From Ferrovibrio sp. MS7 (GTDB lineage Bacteria; Pseudomonadota; Alphaproteobacteria; Ferrovibrionales; Ferrovibrionaceae): a stretch of 64,000 nucleotides of DNA. The stretch is taken from NCBI RefSeq assembly GCF_038404985.1, contig NZ_JBBKBA010000002.1, forward strand, positions 1 through 64,000. The letters run 5' to 3'. The notes under the pieces were generated by a model, which saw only the letters and a list, made by a program, of their open reading frames with translations, made no database searches and was not told the DNA's origin. Below are positions 8,497-16,664 of the stretch, in pieces. Made by a program: the position numbers and the translations under genes. Every line of letters begins with the position of its first letter. Within the stretch, counting starts at the first letter, position 1.

Positions 8497-9387
8497 CTAC
8501 TCCGCCGCCGCCTTGCGCGGGCGGATGGCGCCCTCGAAGGCATCGATCATCTGCTTGCAGAGCGGGCCCGGGGTGAAGCGGTACGGGCCAATCTCGGAAA
8601 CCGGCGTCACCTCGGCAGCGGTGCCGGTGAGGAAGCATTCGGAGAAGCCGCTCATTTCTTCCGGCTGGATCACGCGCTCGATCACCTCGATGCCGCGTGC
8701 CTTGGCCAGCGCGATGACGGCGCGGCGCGTGATGCCATCCAGGAAGCAATCCGGGATCGGGGTATGCAGCTTGCCGTCCTTGGCGAAGAACACGTTGGCG
8801 CCGGTGGCTTCCGCCACCTGGCCGCGCCAATCGAGCATCAGCGCATCCTGGTAGCCATCGCGCTCGGCCTTATGCTTGGAGAGCGTGCAGATCATGTACA
8901 GGCCCGCCGCCTTCGCCTTGGTCGGCGCAGTGTTCGGGGCCGGGCGGCGCCAGTCGCTGAGCTGCAGGCGGATGCCCTTCATCTTGGCTTCCGGCGAGAA
9001 GTAGCTCGGCCATTCCCACACGGCAATCGCCAGATGGATCTTCGAGCTCTGGGCGGAAACGCCCATCATCTCGGAGCCGCGCCAGGCAATCGGGCGGATG
9101 TAGCAGTCGCGGAAACCGTTCTTGGCCACGGTATCGCGGGTCGCCTGGTCGATCTGCTCCAGGGTGTAGGGAATCTCGAAGTCCAGCAGCTTGGCGGAAT
9201 CGATCAGGCGCTGGCTATGCTCGGTCAGCTTGAACACTTCGCCGTCATAGGCGCGCTCGCCCTCGAACACCGCCGAGGCATAATGCAGCGCATGGCTCAG
9301 TACATGCAGCTTGGCTTCCCGGTGGGGGATGAAGCCGCCGTCATACCAGACCCAGCCATCGCGATCGTCATAGGATTGAGTGCTCAT
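8497..9387 (-). CDS. ilvE: Branched-chain amino acid aminotransferase
   Basis: A class IV (fold type IV) PLP aminotransferase of 296 residues. It catalyses the last step of valine, leucine and isoleucine synthesis with glutamate as amino donor. The PLP lysine is expected at K159 within TKAKAAGLYM, and is followed by SKHKAERDGYQDALMLD and EATGANVFF, which match the family. The start is the ATG at 9385-9387, preceded on the minus strand by CAGGAGCGTAACC. An upstream in-frame codon (9447) adds a basic, non-conserved leader and is rejected. It is divergent from marR, and the operator-like palindrome at 9466-9488 sits 79 bp upstream of this start. Confidence 0.92.
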   Translation of the reverse strand: MSTQSYDDRDGWVWYDGGFIPHREAKLHVLSHALHYASAVFEGERAYDGEVFKLTEHSQRLIDSAKLLDFEIPYTLEQIDQATRDTVAKNGFRDCYIRPIAWRGSEMMGVSAQSSKIHLAIAVWEWPSYFSPEAKMKGIRLQLSDWRRPAPNTAPTKAKAAGLYMICTLSKHKAERDGYQDALMLDWRGQVAEATGANVFFAKDGKLHTPIPDCFLDGITRRAVIALAKARGIEVIERVIQPEEMSGFSECFLTGTAAEVTPVSEIGPYRFTPGPLCKQMIDAFEGAIRPRKAAAE

Positions 9388-9465
9388 GGTTACGCTCCTG
9401 CGCTGCTTCGCTTTTGCCCGGCGAAATACTGCCACTCGCCTAAGCAATTGTCGCCAAATGCATCA

Positions 9466-9488
9466 ATCGGGTACTAATATTACCCGAT
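9466..9488. promoter_or_regulatory. Palindromic operator candidate between ilvE and marR
   Basis: ATCGGGTA (9466-9473) and TACCCGAT (9481-9488) form a perfect 8-bp inverted repeat around a 7-base AT spacer. A third related half-site, ATCAGGTA, follows at 9497-9504. The size and symmetry fit a winged-helix MarR dimer. It lies in the shared promoter region, closer to ilvE. Confidence 0.6.
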
Positions 9489-9615
9489 ATTTGCCAATCA
9501 GGTAACATTATGATCAAAGTATGTCAACATCCCTGCCATATTTTTTGCTCTCCCGCCCTCCCCGGCCTGCACTTGGCCTTGCGGCGACTCCGGTCCTTGC
9601 CCCATATACGAAGCC

Positions 9616-10110
9616 ATGAGCGACCTCAAAACCATGGCCAACCCGTTGTTTCTGCGCGAGGACGAGTTGCGCCAGGGCATCGAGCTGCTGTTCTACGCCT
9701 ACCGCGACTTCACCCGCGGCCCGGATGAGATCCTCGACCAGTATGGCTTCGGCCGGGCGCATCACCGGGCGCTGCATTTCATCGGCGGCCATGCCGGCAT
9801 CACGGTGGCGGAATTGCTGAGCATCCTGCGCATCACCAAGCAGAGCCTCTCGCGTGTGCTGTCGGCACTGATCGAAGGCGGCTTCGTGCGTCAGCAGCAG
9901 GGCACGCGCGACCGCCGCCAACGCCAGCTTTTCCTCACCGAGGCCGGCCGCAACCTGGAACGCCAGATCAGCGCCGTGCAGCAGGCCAAGGTGGCCGAGG
10001 CCTATCGCGAGGCTGGCGCCGAGGCCGTGGCCGGCTATCGCAAGGTGCTGGCCGGCCTGATCGACGAACCGGCGCGGGCGGCGGTCCTGCGCTCGATCCA
10101 GCGGCGCTGA
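9616..10110 (+). CDS. MarR-family transcriptional regulator
   Basis: A 164-residue winged-helix regulator. The wHTH is visible as GITVAELLSILRITKQSLSRVLSALIEGGFV followed by the wing region TRDRRQRQLFLTEAGR (about residues 60-115). MarR proteins bind palindromic operators as dimers and are usually released by small ligands or oxidation. It is divergent from ilvE and lies 11 bp upstream of a two-component pair, so it probably autoregulates that operon, and perhaps ilvE, through 9466-9488. The inducer cannot be read from the sequence. Confidence 0.85.
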   Translation: MSDLKTMANPLFLREDELRQGIELLFYAYRDFTRGPDEILDQYGFGRAHHRALHFIGGHAGITVAELLSILRITKQSLSRVLSALIEGGFVRQQQGTRDRRQRQLFLTEAGRNLERQISAVQQAKVAEAYREAGAEAVAGYRKVLAGLIDEPARAAVLRSIQRR

Positions 10111-10121
10111 CGGAGCGGGCG

Positions 10122-10847
10122 ATGGGCGGCGAGCAGGCGCATCTCCTGGTCATCGACGACGACGAGCGTATCCGCACGCTGCTGACACGCTATCTCACCA
10201 GCAATGCCGGCTTCCGCGTCACCGGCGCCGACAGCGCCGAGGATGCCAGCGCCAAGCTGGCCGCCGTCACCTTCGATCTGCTGATTGTCGATGTGATGAT
10301 GCCGGGGCAGAACGGTTTCGATTTCGTCGCCGGCCTGCGCAAGACCGGCAACAGCGTGCCGGTGGTGCTGCTGACCGCGCGCGGCGAGGCCGAGGACCGC
10401 ATCACCGGCCTGGAAAGCGGCGCCGACGATTATCTGCCCAAGCCCTTCGAGCCGCGCGAGCTGGTGCTGCGCATCCAGGCAATCCTGAACCGCGCGCAGC
10501 GTGCCGCCCCGGTGGCGCCTTCGGCCAAGCCGGTGCATTTCGGCGATTTCCAGTTCGATATCGTGCGCGGCGAGTTGAAGCGCGGCGAAGAGATCGTGCC
10601 GCTCACCACGGGCGAAGCCGCCTTGCTGCGTGTGCTGGCCCGCCGGCCCGGTGCCACGGTGCCACGGGCCGCGCTGGCCGCCGATGGCCAGGGTAGCACC
10701 GCCGCCAGCGGCAATGCCTCGGCCAGCGAAAGCCGCGCCGTCGATGTGCAGATCACGCGGCTGCGCCGCAAGATCGAGGAAGACCCGCGCAACCCACGCT
10801 ACCTGCAAACGGTGTGGGGCGAGGGCTACGTGCTCTGGGCGGAATAA
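10122..10847 (+). CDS. OmpR-family response regulator
   Basis: A 241-residue response regulator with an N-terminal receiver domain and a C-terminal winged-helix DNA-binding domain. In the receiver, the acidic pocket is IDDDE, the phospho-acceptor is Asp57 (IVDVMMPG) and the conserved lysine is K107 (YLPKPFEP). In the DNA-binding domain, LTTGEAALLRVLARRPG and the region VDVQITRLRRKIEEDPRNPRYLQTVWGEGY mark the recognition helix and wing. It is followed after 5 bp by its likely partner kinase. The pair resembles OmpR/EnvZ in layout, but the stimulus is unknown. Confidence 0.93.
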   Translation: MGGEQAHLLVIDDDERIRTLLTRYLTSNAGFRVTGADSAEDASAKLAAVTFDLLIVDVMMPGQNGFDFVAGLRKTGNSVPVVLLTARGEAEDRITGLESGADDYLPKPFEPRELVLRIQAILNRAQRAAPVAPSAKPVHFGDFQFDIVRGELKRGEEIVPLTTGEAALLRVLARRPGATVPRAALAADGQGSTAASGNASASESRAVDVQITRLRRKIEEDPRNPRYLQTVWGEGYVLWAE

Positions 10848-10852
10848 GCCTC

Positions 10853-12163
10853 ATGCTGAAACGCATCCTGCCACGCAGCCTGTTCGGCCGCTGGCTGCTG
10901 ATGCTGGTGATCCCGGTGCTGGCGCTGCAGGGCATCGTCACCTATGCCTTCTACGAACGCCATTGGGATACCGTCAGCCGCCGTCTGGCGCTCGGCCTGG
11001 CCGGCGATATCGGCATGATGATCGAGATCTACGAGCGCACCAAGGGCACGCCGCAATTCGATGAGTATGTCTCGCTGGCTTATGCGCGGATGCAGATCGA
11101 GGTGCGCGTGCTGCCCGGCGCCAAGCTGCCCACCGACCTGCCGCCGCCGCGCAACTGGTCGATCCTAGACCGCATGCTGAACCAGGCCCTGTCCGAGATC
11201 ATCGACGAGCCCTTCGCCATCGACACCCAGCGCGGCGACGACAATATCGCCGTGCTGGTGGAACTGCCCGAGGGGCTGATGGTGACTTTGGCCCGCGCCA
11301 AGCGGGTGTATTCCACCTCCACCTATATCTTCATCATGTGGATGGCTGGCGGCTCGCTGCTGCTGCTCGGCATCGCCGCTGTCTTCATGCGCAACCAGAT
11401 CCGCCCGATCCGCCGCCTGGCGCAGGCCGCCGATGCCTTCGGCAAAGGCCGCGACATGCCTGGCTTCCGGCCCTCGGGCGCTACGGAGGTGCGCGCTGCG
11501 GCGCTGGCCTTCCTGGCAATGCGCGACCGCATCCGCCGCCATATCCGCGAACGTACCGAGATGCTGGCCGGTGTCAGCCACGATCTGCGTACGCCGCTCA
11601 CCCGGATGAAGCTGCAGCTTTCCATGATGGAGCAGGATGCCGAGGCCGACGAGTTGAAGCGCGATCTGGCCGAAATGGAAACCATGATCAACGCCTACCT
11701 CGCCTTCGCGCGCGGCCAGACCGAACAGAGCACCGAGCCGACCGACCTCGGCGACCTGCTGCGCGAGGTGGCCGATGATGTACGCCGCAGCGGCCGGCAG
11801 GTCGATATGTCGGTGGAAAGCGCACCCGTGCTGCCGCTGCGCCGGCTGGGCTTCAAACGCGCGCTCGCCAATCTGGTGGAGAATGCGCTGCGCTATGGCA
11901 GCAAGGTGCGGGTGGAAAGCGTCGCGGTGCCGGGTGGTATCGAAATCCATGTCGACGACAATGGCCCCGGCATCCCGGAGAAGGAGCGGCACAAGGTGTT
12001 CCGCCCGTTCCACCGCGCCGACCCGGCGCGCTATTCCGGCCAGGGCAATGCTGGCCTCGGCCTCTCCATCGCCCGCGATGCCGTGCTGGCCCATGGCGGC
12101 GATATCAGCCTGCGCGACTCACCGCTCGGCGGCCTGCGCGTCTGCATCAAGCTGCCGCTGTAG
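10853..12163 (+). CDS. Sensor histidine kinase, EnvZ-like
   Basis: A 436-residue inner-membrane kinase. TM1 is near residues 13-33 and is followed by a periplasmic segment of about 120 residues. TM2 is near 157-179, followed by a HAMP linker. The HisKA box is GVSHDLRTPLTRMK with phospho-His at 243. The HATPase domain shows the N box NLVENALRYG, G1 DDNGPGIP and G2 GNAGLGLSIARD. It should phosphorylate the regulator encoded immediately upstream. The start is the ATG at 10853; the frame extends upstream only into the regulator gene. It ends 13 bp from a convergent gene, with no obvious terminator between. Confidence 0.93.
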   Translation: MLKRILPRSLFGRWLLMLVIPVLALQGIVTYAFYERHWDTVSRRLALGLAGDIGMMIEIYERTKGTPQFDEYVSLAYARMQIEVRVLPGAKLPTDLPPPRNWSILDRMLNQALSEIIDEPFAIDTQRGDDNIAVLVELPEGLMVTLARAKRVYSTSTYIFIMWMAGGSLLLLGIAAVFMRNQIRPIRRLAQAADAFGKGRDMPGFRPSGATEVRAAALAFLAMRDRIRRHIRERTEMLAGVSHDLRTPLTRMKLQLSMMEQDAEADELKRDLAEMETMINAYLAFARGQTEQSTEPTDLGDLLREVADDVRRSGRQVDMSVESAPVLPLRRLGFKRALANLVENALRYGSKVRVESVAVPGGIEIHVDDNGPGIPEKERHKVFRPFHRADPARYSGQGNAGLGLSIARDAVLAHGGDISLRDSPLGGLRVCIKLPL

Positions 12164-12176
12164 CGTCTGGCTTCGA

Positions 12177-12605
12177 TTATTCCGTTGCTGCCGGTGCGGC
12201 GACGCTGAATTTGCGCTCGGCCTGCACGCGGCCGGCGCTGTCCTGCAACTGCACCACCCACTCGCCGGGAGAAAGCCGAATTTGCGACCAGATGCGCCAG
12301 TTGCGGCTGACATCGACGCGGGCGCGCGACTTGGCGACTTCGCGGTCGCCCTGCATCCAGCGGAAATAGAAGGTTTCGCCGCTGCCCACATTGGTGCAGT
12401 CAAGCCGGGCAAAGGCATAGCCGCGCTCGGTGCCGGCCTCGTAACGCTCCACCTCGCCCTGCGGCTCGAGATTGTTCACCTGTCGCGCAGTGACGAACTG
12501 GCGCACCACGCAATCATGCTCGGCTGGTGCCGCAGTCTGCGCCTGGGCGAGAACCGGCCAAGCAAACAGGCAGGGGATGGCGAAGAAAGGCAGAAGACGC
12601 AGCAT
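12177..12605 (-). CDS. Exported DUF2914-domain protein
   Basis: A 142-residue protein with a clear signal peptide (MLRLLPFFAIPCLFAWPVLAQAQ, cleavage likely after AQA), so probably periplasmic. The mature part contains a DUF2914-like beta domain, recognisable by ARLDCTN, FRWMQGDREVAKS, NWRIWSQIRL and GEWVVQLQDSAGR. Its function is not known; the domain is predicted to be an immunoglobulin-like fold. The start is the ATG at 12603-12605, chosen because it begins the signal peptide; the longer frame upstream is Gln-rich and unlikely. It is convergent with the histidine kinase gene. Confidence 0.7.
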   Translation of the reverse strand: MLRLLPFFAIPCLFAWPVLAQAQTAAPAEHDCVVRQFVTARQVNNLEPQGEVERYEAGTERGYAFARLDCTNVGSGETFYFRWMQGDREVAKSRARVDVSRNWRIWSQIRLSPGEWVVQLQDSAGRVQAERKFSVAAPAATE

Positions 12606-12749
12606 GGTGATGGGGCGATGCGATGAAGCGCGAGACGGCGCGGTTGCTTGTTGGGCGGTTGCTTGTTGGCGGTTTTGCCTGATTGTCTGTGGCCCGATTG
12701 TCTGCGGCATTGGCGCGGGGGTCAACCCATGCCCCCGTGCAGCCCTGCC

Positions 12750-13082
12750 TCAGAACATGCGGCCACCATTCTCCACGCGTTGATCCGGACCAAGCAACAC
12801 TACCTGACCTTGCGTATCTGGCAGGCCCAACACCAGCACCTCGGAGAGAAACGGCCCGATCTGGCGCGGCGGGAAATTCACCACCGCGATCACCTGCCGC
12901 CCGATCAGAGCATCCGGTGTGTAATGCGCCGTGATCTGCGCCGAGGATTTCTTCACGCCGATATGCGGCCCGAAATCCACCTTCAACTTGATCGCCGGCT
13001 TGCGCGCCTCGGGAAACGGCTCGGCACCGACAATGGTACCGACGCGGATATCAACCTTGTGGAAGTCATCAATGCTGATCAT
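12750..13082 (-). CDS. CsaA-like tRNA-binding-domain protein
   Basis: A 110-residue OB-fold protein of the CsaA/tRNA-binding domain family, related to the C-terminal domain of methionyl-tRNA synthetase. The conserved run is [22 protein letters not shown], then [26 protein letters not shown] and the terminal RVENGGRMF. CsaA proteins dimerise and bind tRNA, and have been linked to chaperone-like roles. The start is the ATG at 13080-13082; nine extra upstream codons are not conserved. The length matches the family closely. It lies just beyond the phasin terminator, so it probably has its own promoter. Confidence 0.85.
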   Translation of the reverse strand: MISIDDFHKVDIRVGTIVGAEPFPEARKPAIKLKVDFGPHIGVKKSSAQITAHYTPDALIGRQVIAVVNFPPRQIGPFLSEVLVLGLPDTQGQVVLLGPDQRVENGGRMF

Positions 13083-13100
13083 GACGCGACCTGTCTCAAG

Positions 13101-13135
13101 CGAAAACAAAACGGGCGGGAGTTGCCTCCCGCCCG
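13101..13135 (-). terminator. Intrinsic terminator of the phasin gene
   Basis: A perfect 10-bp stem, CGGGCGGGAG at 13112-13121 with CTCCCGCCCG at 13126-13135, has a 4-base loop. On the minus strand it is followed by TTTTGTTTTCG (13101-13111). It lies 60 bp after the phasin stop. Confidence 0.88.
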
Positions 13136-13196
13136 CTGTTTGAACCGATTTACTGGCTGCTGTCGATAGTCTGACTGCTTAAGCTACTCTGGCTGC

Positions 13197-13685
13197 TTAG
13201 TGGGCGCCCAGCTTGGCGAAAGCGGCGCGCACTTCCTCAACCACTTCAGTGGCGCGCTTGTTCAGGGTCTCGTAGGTCTCGGCATTGGTCTTGGCCGCCA
13301 TTTCGGCCAGTTCCTTGAGGTTGACCAAGGCCTTCTCGACGGCGGCCTTGACCTGCTCGGCCTGCTTGGTCGGGTTGACGTCCTTGGCACCCTTGGCCAT
13401 CACATCCTTGACCTGGGCCTGCACTTCGTCGATCGACTGCTGGAACAGTTCGGCCTGACGCTTGGCCAGCGCCTGATAACCGTCGAACGCCTTCTTGTTG
13501 GCGCTGGCGATGGCTTCCAGATTCTTCTTCTGCGCGGCGACCAGCGCCTCGGCATCGAAGCCCGGCAGCTTGTACTCGCCGAACATCTTCTGGGTGTCGA
13601 ACATCTTGGCGGGGTCGAACAGCTTCTGGGCGTCGAACATCTTGCTGAAGTCGAAAGCCGCGAACGGGAACTCGGTCTTGGTCAT
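13197..13685 (-). CDS. Phasin family protein
   Basis: A 162-residue, almost wholly helical and amphipathic protein that matches the Phasin_2 family. Phasins coat polyhydroxyalkanoate granules and set their number and size. The N-terminal part carries degenerate repeats of the form FDxxKMF(D) (FDFSKMFDAQKLFDPAKMFDTQKMF), followed by long Ala/Lys/Glu helices. The start is the ATG at 13683-13685 (MTKTEFPF), preceded by GGAGCG. It has a strong terminator at 13101-13135. The TGCAGTGCAG-like element upstream (13803-13813) suggests control by a PhaR-type repressor. No PHA synthase gene is in the window. Confidence 0.9.
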   Translation of the reverse strand: MTKTEFPFAAFDFSKMFDAQKLFDPAKMFDTQKMFGEYKLPGFDAEALVAAQKKNLEAIASANKKAFDGYQALAKRQAELFQQSIDEVQAQVKDVMAKGAKDVNPTKQAEQVKAAVEKALVNLKELAEMAAKTNAETYETLNKRATEVVEEVRAAFAKLGAH

Positions 13686-13802
13686 GGAACGCTCCATCGG
13701 GGGATAGTGTTGAACAGGGTCTGGGACGGGGGCGAGACGGTGCTCGGAAAAAACCTATGCCGCGAATATAGGCACGCCCCTGCACCCGGTCAAGGGAATT
13801 TT

Positions 13803-13813
13803 GTGCAGTGCAG
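13803..13813 (-). promoter_or_regulatory. Possible PhaR-type site upstream of the phasin gene
   Basis: On the minus strand this reads CTGCACTGCAC, one base away from the CTGC-N3-GCAG pattern reported for PhaR operators. It lies about 120 bp upstream of the phasin start in an AT-rich stretch. This is inference from a short motif. Confidence 0.35.
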
Positions 13814-13850
13814 CAAAATAAAATCTACAGATTTTTCAGTATCTTATTGA

Positions 13851-14501
13851 TCAGTTTGCGGTTTTCTCTCGCAGACGCGAGAAAACCCCGCGCAAACTCC
13901 CCTGGTTGCTCAGCAGGGCCTCGGCCTGGCCCAGGCGCTTGTCCAGATGCGCCATGGTGCGGCTGAGATCGGCGGTATCGTCCTTGAGCCAGACCCGCAG
14001 GGTATCGAGATAAACCGCGCCGAGGATCTTGCGCCGCAGGGCGCCGCGCCAGCCCGCGGCATCGAGCTGCGCCGAGGCCAGGGCCCAGTCCAGCCCCTTG
14101 GCCAGCCCGCTCTCGGCAAAGCAGAGCGCGGCGACAGGATCGCGCGGCAGATCGCGCGACAACATCCGCACCGCTTCCTTATAGGGCGCCAGGGCGTCGA
14201 AACGGGCCATCAGCGCCTCGAACAGCTTGTCCTTGGCGCTGCCCTCGCCGGCCCCACCCGGCCCGAGCGCGGCCAGCATGGCGGCGTCGATACGGGCGGC
14301 AAAGCCGCGCAGCAGCGCCAGCTTGGAGGGGTATTGGCGGTAGAGTTCGGCAAGGCCCAAGCCGGCTTCCTGCGCCACGGCGCCGAGCGACAGGTTGAGC
14401 CAGCCGGTGGTGGCCACCAGGCTCAGCATGGTATCGACCGGATCCACCGGAGCGGCCGCCGCGCCTGATTTACCCGTCTTGCTGCTTTTGCGCTTCGCCA
14501 T
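13851..14501 (-). CDS. TetR-family regulator (COQ9/TetR-like)
   Basis: A 216-residue all-helical protein. The N-terminal helix-turn-helix is readable as TGWLNLSLGAVAQEAGLGLAELYRQYPSKLALLRGF (about residues 32-67), the TetR pattern with the tyrosine of the recognition helix. The C-terminal ligand domain has no recognisable subfamily motif. A basic Lys/Ser leader precedes the HTH. The start is the ATG at 14499-14501; the longer frame (14528) adds only nine codons. It lies upstream of the phasin gene on the same strand but about 165 bp away, with proC 78 bp behind it. It may act on the phasin promoter, but nothing proves that. Confidence 0.7.
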   Translation of the reverse strand: MAKRKSSKTGKSGAAAAPVDPVDTMLSLVATTGWLNLSLGAVAQEAGLGLAELYRQYPSKLALLRGFAARIDAAMLAALGPGGAGEGSAKDKLFEALMARFDALAPYKEAVRMLSRDLPRDPVAALCFAESGLAKGLDWALASAQLDAAGWRGALRRKILGAVYLDTLRVWLKDDTADLSRTMAHLDKRLGQAEALLSNQGSLRGVFSRLREKTAN

Positions 14502-14579
14502 GGCCACGCTCCTGCCGCCCCGCTCCAAAATAGGGGGCTTCGATAAATGTGGGGTCTGCGGCGGGCCGAGGCAAGTGGC

Positions 14580-15380
14580 CTAGCCGGCGAGTTCCCGCGA
14601 GCGCTTTTCGGCAGCGGCCACGGCGCGGGCCATCAGCGGGTCGAGGCCATCGGCGGCCATCAGCACGTCCAGCGCCGCCTGGGTGGTGCCGTTCGGGCTG
14701 GTGACATTCTTGCGCAGTTGCGACGGGCTTTCCGGGCTCTGCTTCATCAGCGCGCCGGCCCCCTGCACCGTGGCGCGGGCAAGCTGCGCCGCCAGTTCCG
14801 CCGGCAGGCCGACCTTCTCGCCCGCCGCCGCCATGCATTCGGTGAGCCAGAAGACATAGGCCGGGCCGGACCCGGCCACGGCGGTGGCGGCATCGATCAG
14901 GTCCTCGCGCTCCACCCAGGCCACCTGCCCCACGGCTTCCAGCAGCCTGGTGCAGGCCTCGCGCTGGGCGGCGGAAACTCCATTCCCGGCAAAGCAGGTG
15001 GTGATGCCCTCGGCCACTGCCGCCGGCGTATTGGGGATGGTGCGCACGATGGCCGCCTGGCCGCCGAGCAGGCGGTTCAGCGTCGCCACGGTCTTGCCCG
15101 CCGCGACCGAAAGGAAGCAAGCAGACGCGGCATAGCGGCCATAGGCCGGCGCCACCGCATCCATCACCTGCGGCTTCACCGCCAGCAGCACGATATCGGG
15201 GCTGAATTCTCCGGGCACAGTAGCGGCATCGCGCGCCTGGCGCACGGCAGCCGGCAGATCGCTGACCGGGTTGGGTTCCACCACCACGATATCGCTCGCC
15301 GGGATGCCCTGGCGCAGCCAGCCATGCACCAGCGCGCCGCCCATCTTGCCGCAGCCGACCAGGAGAATCCGCGCCGTCAT
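14580..15380 (-). CDS. proC: Pyrroline-5-carboxylate reductase
   Basis: A 266-residue enzyme that reduces 1-pyrroline-5-carboxylate to proline with NAD(P)H. The N-terminal Rossmann loop is LLVGCGKMGGALVHGWL (5-21). The conserved PNTPAAVAEGIT segment lies near residue 112, and the C-terminal dimerisation domain signature is GSGPAYVFWLTECM, followed by the LRKNVTSPNGTT motif that closes the family. It lies in a minus-strand cluster with YbjN (74 bp upstream) and the TetR gene downstream, a common order in this group. Confidence 0.95.
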   Translation of the reverse strand: MTARILLVGCGKMGGALVHGWLRQGIPASDIVVVEPNPVSDLPAAVRQARDAATVPGEFSPDIVLLAVKPQVMDAVAPAYGRYAASACFLSVAAGKTVATLNRLLGGQAAIVRTIPNTPAAVAEGITTCFAGNGVSAAQREACTRLLEAVGQVAWVEREDLIDAATAVAGSGPAYVFWLTECMAAAGEKVGLPAELAAQLARATVQGAGALMKQSPESPSQLRKNVTSPNGTTQAALDVLMAADGLDPLMARAVAAAEKRSRELAG

Positions 15381-15454
15381 GGCTTCTATCCGTGCTTGAT
15401 TATCGGGACGGCCTGGATATCAGGCTTCGACGTTAAGCTCTAGGCTTCGCCGCC

Positions 15455-15961
15455 TTACGCTTCGCCGACCGTGTCGAACATCGCCGCCGCCACCGCGTCT
15501 TCCGGCGTGCGGCCGCCCCAGACCAGGAACTGGAAAGCCGGGTAGAAGCGTTCGCATTCGCCCAGGCCGATTTCCATCAGGTCCTCGATCTGCTCCGGCG
15601 TGGCGCCGTTGCCGCCGCGCAGCAGCAGGGCCTGGCGGAACACCACCATGCCCTCTTCCGACCAATAGTCGAAATGGCCGATCAGCGCCTTTTCGTTGAC
15701 GTAAGCGAGCAGCGAATGCAGGTCGCGCTTGCGGTTCGGCGGCAGCTTCATATCGAAGGCGCAGGTGAAGCTCAGCGCGCCGAGCTCCTCGCGCCAGGAG
15801 AACCAGAGCTGGTGCTCGCAGTAGCGGCCTGAGACGCCGACGGTCAGTTCATCGGCACCCTGGCGCTCGAACGGCCATTCCTGTTCGGAAACGATATGCT
15901 CGACCAAATCGAGGGGATTGCCCAGACGGGTGGTGTTATCCACTTCGGTCAATGGCCGCAT
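15455..15961 (-). CDS. YbjN-domain protein
   Basis: A 168-residue cytosolic YbjN family protein (a type III secretion chaperone-like alpha/beta fold). Typical segments are NPLDLVEHIVSEQEWPFER, the LWFSWREELGALSFTCAFDM strand pair, and VNEKALIGHFDYWSEEGMVVFRQALLL. In E. coli YbjN affects motility and stress gene expression, but its molecular role is unsettled; in alphaproteobacteria it is routinely next to proC, as here. The ATG at 15959-15961 fits the family start. The upstream gap (15962-16226) contains AT-rich stretches that could hold its promoter. Confidence 0.88.
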   Translation of the reverse strand: MRPLTEVDNTTRLGNPLDLVEHIVSEQEWPFERQGADELTVGVSGRYCEHQLWFSWREELGALSFTCAFDMKLPPNRKRDLHSLLAYVNEKALIGHFDYWSEEGMVVFRQALLLRGGNGATPEQIEDLMEIGLGECERFYPAFQFLVWGGRTPEDAVAAAMFDTVGEA

Positions 15962-16187
15962 GATCTACCGCCCCCCACCTACTCTTGGAACCGGCCACGC
16001 ACGAAACCGGCGGCGAACCGGTTCCTGGCAAACCCATATCCCAGGCCAACCCATATCTAGGTGTTGCGAAAGCGTTAACACCATAGATTTAGGTTATGCA
16101 GCGCCCCCCGCCCATGCAAGGGCGGAATTGCGATAAATCGATGAAACGGCGGGGATAAGCGGCGCAAAACTGTGGGTAAATCACCGC

Positions 16188-16219
16188 GACTCGGGATGCG
16201 ACTCTAACGCGCCCGAGTC
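16188..16219. terminator. Inverted repeat after ubiK (possible terminator)
   Basis: GACTCGGG (16188-16195) is complementary to CCCGAGTC (16212-16219) around a 16-base loop, starting 8 bp beyond the ubiK stop. There is no T-run, so terminator activity is uncertain. Confidence 0.4.
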
Positions 16220-16226
16220 GTGTCGA

Positions 16227-16523
16227 TCAGGCCGCGTCGCCGCCCGAGAGCGACAGCGGCTGCGGCGGCGTTTCCAGCTTGGCGAGTCGCGCCTCCAGCG
16301 CGGCGAGGCGATCGGAAAGCTGGATATTCTCTTCCCGCGCCGCCTGGGCCATCGCCTTCACGGCGTCGAATTCCTCGCGCTGCACCAGGTCCATGCCGGC
16401 CAGCGCCTGTTCCAGCTTCTGGCGGAACGCCTGTTCCACATCCGTCTTCACCCCTTGCAGCGCACCCAGCGCGCCGGTGGCTAGCTTGGACAGGTCGTTC
16501 AGCACACGGTTGTCGGATTGCAT
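16227..16523 (-). CDS. ubiK: Ubiquinone biosynthesis accessory factor UbiK (BMFP family)
   Basis: A 98-residue protein of the BMFP/UbiK family. The N-terminal half is an amphipathic helix (LNDLSKLATGALGALQGVKTDVEQAFRQKLEQAL), and the C-terminal half is a short coiled coil rich in heptads (LSDRLAALEARLAKLE). UbiK helps the ubiquinone-synthesis complex and binds lipid in enterobacteria. The length and the conserved VQREEFDAVKAMAQAAREEN segment fit well. It is divergent from lysS with 141 bp between. Confidence 0.88.
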   Translation of the reverse strand: MQSDNRVLNDLSKLATGALGALQGVKTDVEQAFRQKLEQALAGMDLVQREEFDAVKAMAQAAREENIQLSDRLAALEARLAKLETPPQPLSLSGGDAA

Positions 16524-16664
16524 GGCAGGCCTCCTGATGGATACAGGCTATATGGGCGCTAAACCCCGATGCCGCAAGCCCAATGCCTTGGAAAGCAGCG
16601 CCCCGGATGCTAGTTTCCGCGCCCATTCCGCCGGATAAAGTTAGCCAGAAAAGTTAGACCGACC

